A stretch of DNA of 54,387 nt from Acrasis kona. Lineage: Eukaryota; Heterolobosea; Eutetramitea; Acrasida; Acrasidae. The notes beneath the pieces are model-generated. The model did no database searches. It was not told where the DNA came from and was given only the letters and a program-made list of their open reading frames with translations. Positions 53,401 through 54,387 of this stretch are shown here, one piece after another. Location of the stretch: NCBI GenBank assembly GCA_026419775.2, contig JAOPGA020001656.1, positions 1 through 54,387 on the forward strand, read 5' to 3'. Position numbers and translations under genes: made by a program. Positions within the stretch are counted from its first letter, which is position 1. Each line of letters starts with the position of its first letter.

Positions 53401-54387
53401 CCTGTGTTGACAACTACTAGTACTGGTTATACTGTATCTACTGGAAGTAACACTGCAGTTGTGATACCAAGCACAGTCAGTAGTAATAATAGTAGCACTA
53501 ATATAAATGTAGTTGCAGTTGTCATTCCCACTGTAACTCCTACTCCTACACCCACGCCTACACCAACACCAATACTATATGTAACTGCATTCTCTCAGAA
53601 TGGTGTAACAGTCATGTACTACTACAATACTACATCTAACACTTCTACTGTTCTATCAACATCGATAGTCAACGGTGTGATAGCAACCACAGTTGTCAAA
53701 TCTAACATACAAGGCACAGTTTCTCAAATTATCCCAACTACTACTTCGAATAACACAGATATAGTTATATCCACATATAATAGCGTCACCGGTACAACAA
53801 TCGTATCACAACTCAACATAGTCCCCAACAGTAATGTATCTCTAGTCGCTGTGTTAAACTCAACTTCAACCAGTAATGTTGTACCTGTATATGACCCCAC
53901 TACAAAAACAACATCTCTTTTGATATCTAGTAAGAGTACTACTGGATCAACTACATTGGCATCTGTATCAGTACCAAGTATCTCTCATCCCACCACACCT
54001 ACATTAGAATTAATATCTGCTCCAACGACCAACATATCAGTAATATCAGTTGTGCCGTCAGGTAACAACCTACTTGTATTTACAGTCTTCAATAATGTGA
54101 CTGGTACAACAACTGCTTATATTTTAGCAGCAGATAGTTCGAGTAGTACTGCAACAATTAGCAGTTTTGATACTGCTTCTAAAACAACTAGTTCATCAAA
54201 TACTATTAATATAACACCAGGATATGTACCTGTGTTGACTACAACTAACACTGGATATAGTGTATCCACTGGATCCAATACAGTAGTATTGATACCAAGT
54301 GTTGTAACTAGTTCCAATACGACATTAAATGTAGCAGTTGCTTATGTAACTCCTACTCCAACCATGACACCAACACCCACTGCAGTA
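47444..54387 (+). CDS. C-type lectin / fibrinogen-like / EGF-repeat / Pro-Thr-rich surface protein (3' partial)
   Basis: Exons are 47444-47976, 48017-48141, 48181-48477, 48520-48614 and 48661 to beyond the window; introns are 40, 39, 42 and 46 nt. Signal peptide [19 protein letters not shown]. Order: an EGF-like module; CTLD 1 ([20 protein letters not shown], then [11 protein letters not shown] after splicing); EGF; CTLD 2 (YLRWNPNEP); EGF; a fibrinogen-C-like domain ([20 protein letters not shown]) near 48980-49560. Then come 24 tandem EGF-like modules (49575-52370), a Pro/Thr stretch, and two 267-codon repeats rich in Ser/Thr/Val. The frame is open at the last base. Architecture implies a carbohydrate-binding cell-surface or secreted adhesion protein. 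The CTLD disulphide cysteines and the WND motif are present in CTLD 1. Confidence 0.9.
52378..52770 (+). repeat. Pro/Thr coding microsatellite (PTPTPTP)
   Basis: Imperfect 6-nt repeat of (A/C)C(N)CC(N)-type codons encoding about 130 residues dominated by TP pairs, with S, L and A substitutions. It forms a stiff, O-glycosylatable stalk between the EGF array and the repeated domains. A shorter copy lies at 53530-53570. Confidence 0.85.
52783..54340 (+). repeat. Two tandem 267-codon domain repeats
   Basis: Copy 1 starts at 52783 ([20 protein letters not shown]) and copy 2 at 53584 ([20 protein letters not shown]), exactly 801 bp later. Matching inner blocks include [12 protein letters not shown] and [18 protein letters not shown]. 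Each is introduced by a PTPTPTP linker. A third PTPTP linker begins at the window end, so more copies may follow. Confidence 0.9.

Overview
This is nuclear DNA from a gene-dense, AT-rich protist that uses the standard genetic code. Most genes lie within a few hundred bases of each other on both strands. About 30 introns can be placed by protein continuity; they are 36-55 nt long with GT...AG ends. The gene set includes a cilium protein (CFAP96), a RhoBTB-type protein, an RWP-RK factor, a TALE homeodomain, an RGS protein, GPI-anchor synthesis (PIG-P) and very large EGF-repeat surface proteins with the pattern CSxNGTCxxPNxCxC. This fits a free-living amoeboflagellate, most likely a heterolobosean close to Naegleria. 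The species call is inference; the eukaryotic nuclear origin is not in doubt.

Layout. 1-6959: 3' part of an RCC1 + 41xEGF type I membrane protein. 7024-12070: RhoBTB-like protein, tRNA-Met, mitochondrial RNA helicase SUV3, a DUF1232 membrane protein and a tiny two-exon gene. 12262-17796: a GPI-anchored mucin-like surface protein, a prenylated-looking APP1-type phosphatidate phosphatase, a mitochondrial TPR protein and an FHA protein. 17789-25798: TRMT11 (5 exons), a PSI-like membrane protein, a His-rich polytopic protein, a TMEM185-like protein (4 exons) and TAF5 (7 exons). 26018-39348: a His-Cys-box endonuclease-like ORF, CFAP96, a GT8 glycosyltransferase, RWP-RK, an extended SDR reductase, several uncharacterised genes, PIG-P, RGS and a nuclear-looking protein with a disordered tail. 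39575-42000: an interrupted tRNA-Gln locus with a GIY-YIG-like gene inside. 42105-47443: LRR, LYR-motif, glutaminyl cyclase, TALE homeodomain and a secreted GH130/GH43-like protein. 47444-54387: 5' part of a C-type-lectin + fibrinogen-like + EGF + Pro/Thr-rich surface protein that runs off the window.

The most unusual locus is 39575-41507. The first 26 nt of a tRNA-Gln(UUG), through the D-arm, and its remaining 46 nt, from the anticodon stem to the discriminator base, lie in order on the same strand but 1861 bp apart. The acceptor halves are perfectly complementary. The space between them carries an ORF with GIY-YIG nuclease features. A second, truncated GIY-YIG-like reading frame lies just outside. 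Elsewhere (25946-26540) a tRNA-like 5' fragment sits directly in front of an ORF with a His-Cys-box zinc motif. Together these suggest homing-type endonuclease genes associated with nuclear tRNA genes. That is a hypothesis from sequence reading only.

Functional links: PIG-P (GPI precursor synthesis), the predicted GPI-anchored mucin, the two EGF giants and the GT8 enzyme all concern the cell surface. SUV3, the TPR protein and the LYR protein concern mitochondria. RhoBTB, RGS and the phosphatidate phosphatase concern signalling. TAF5, RWP-RK and TALE concern transcription. No operon logic is implied.
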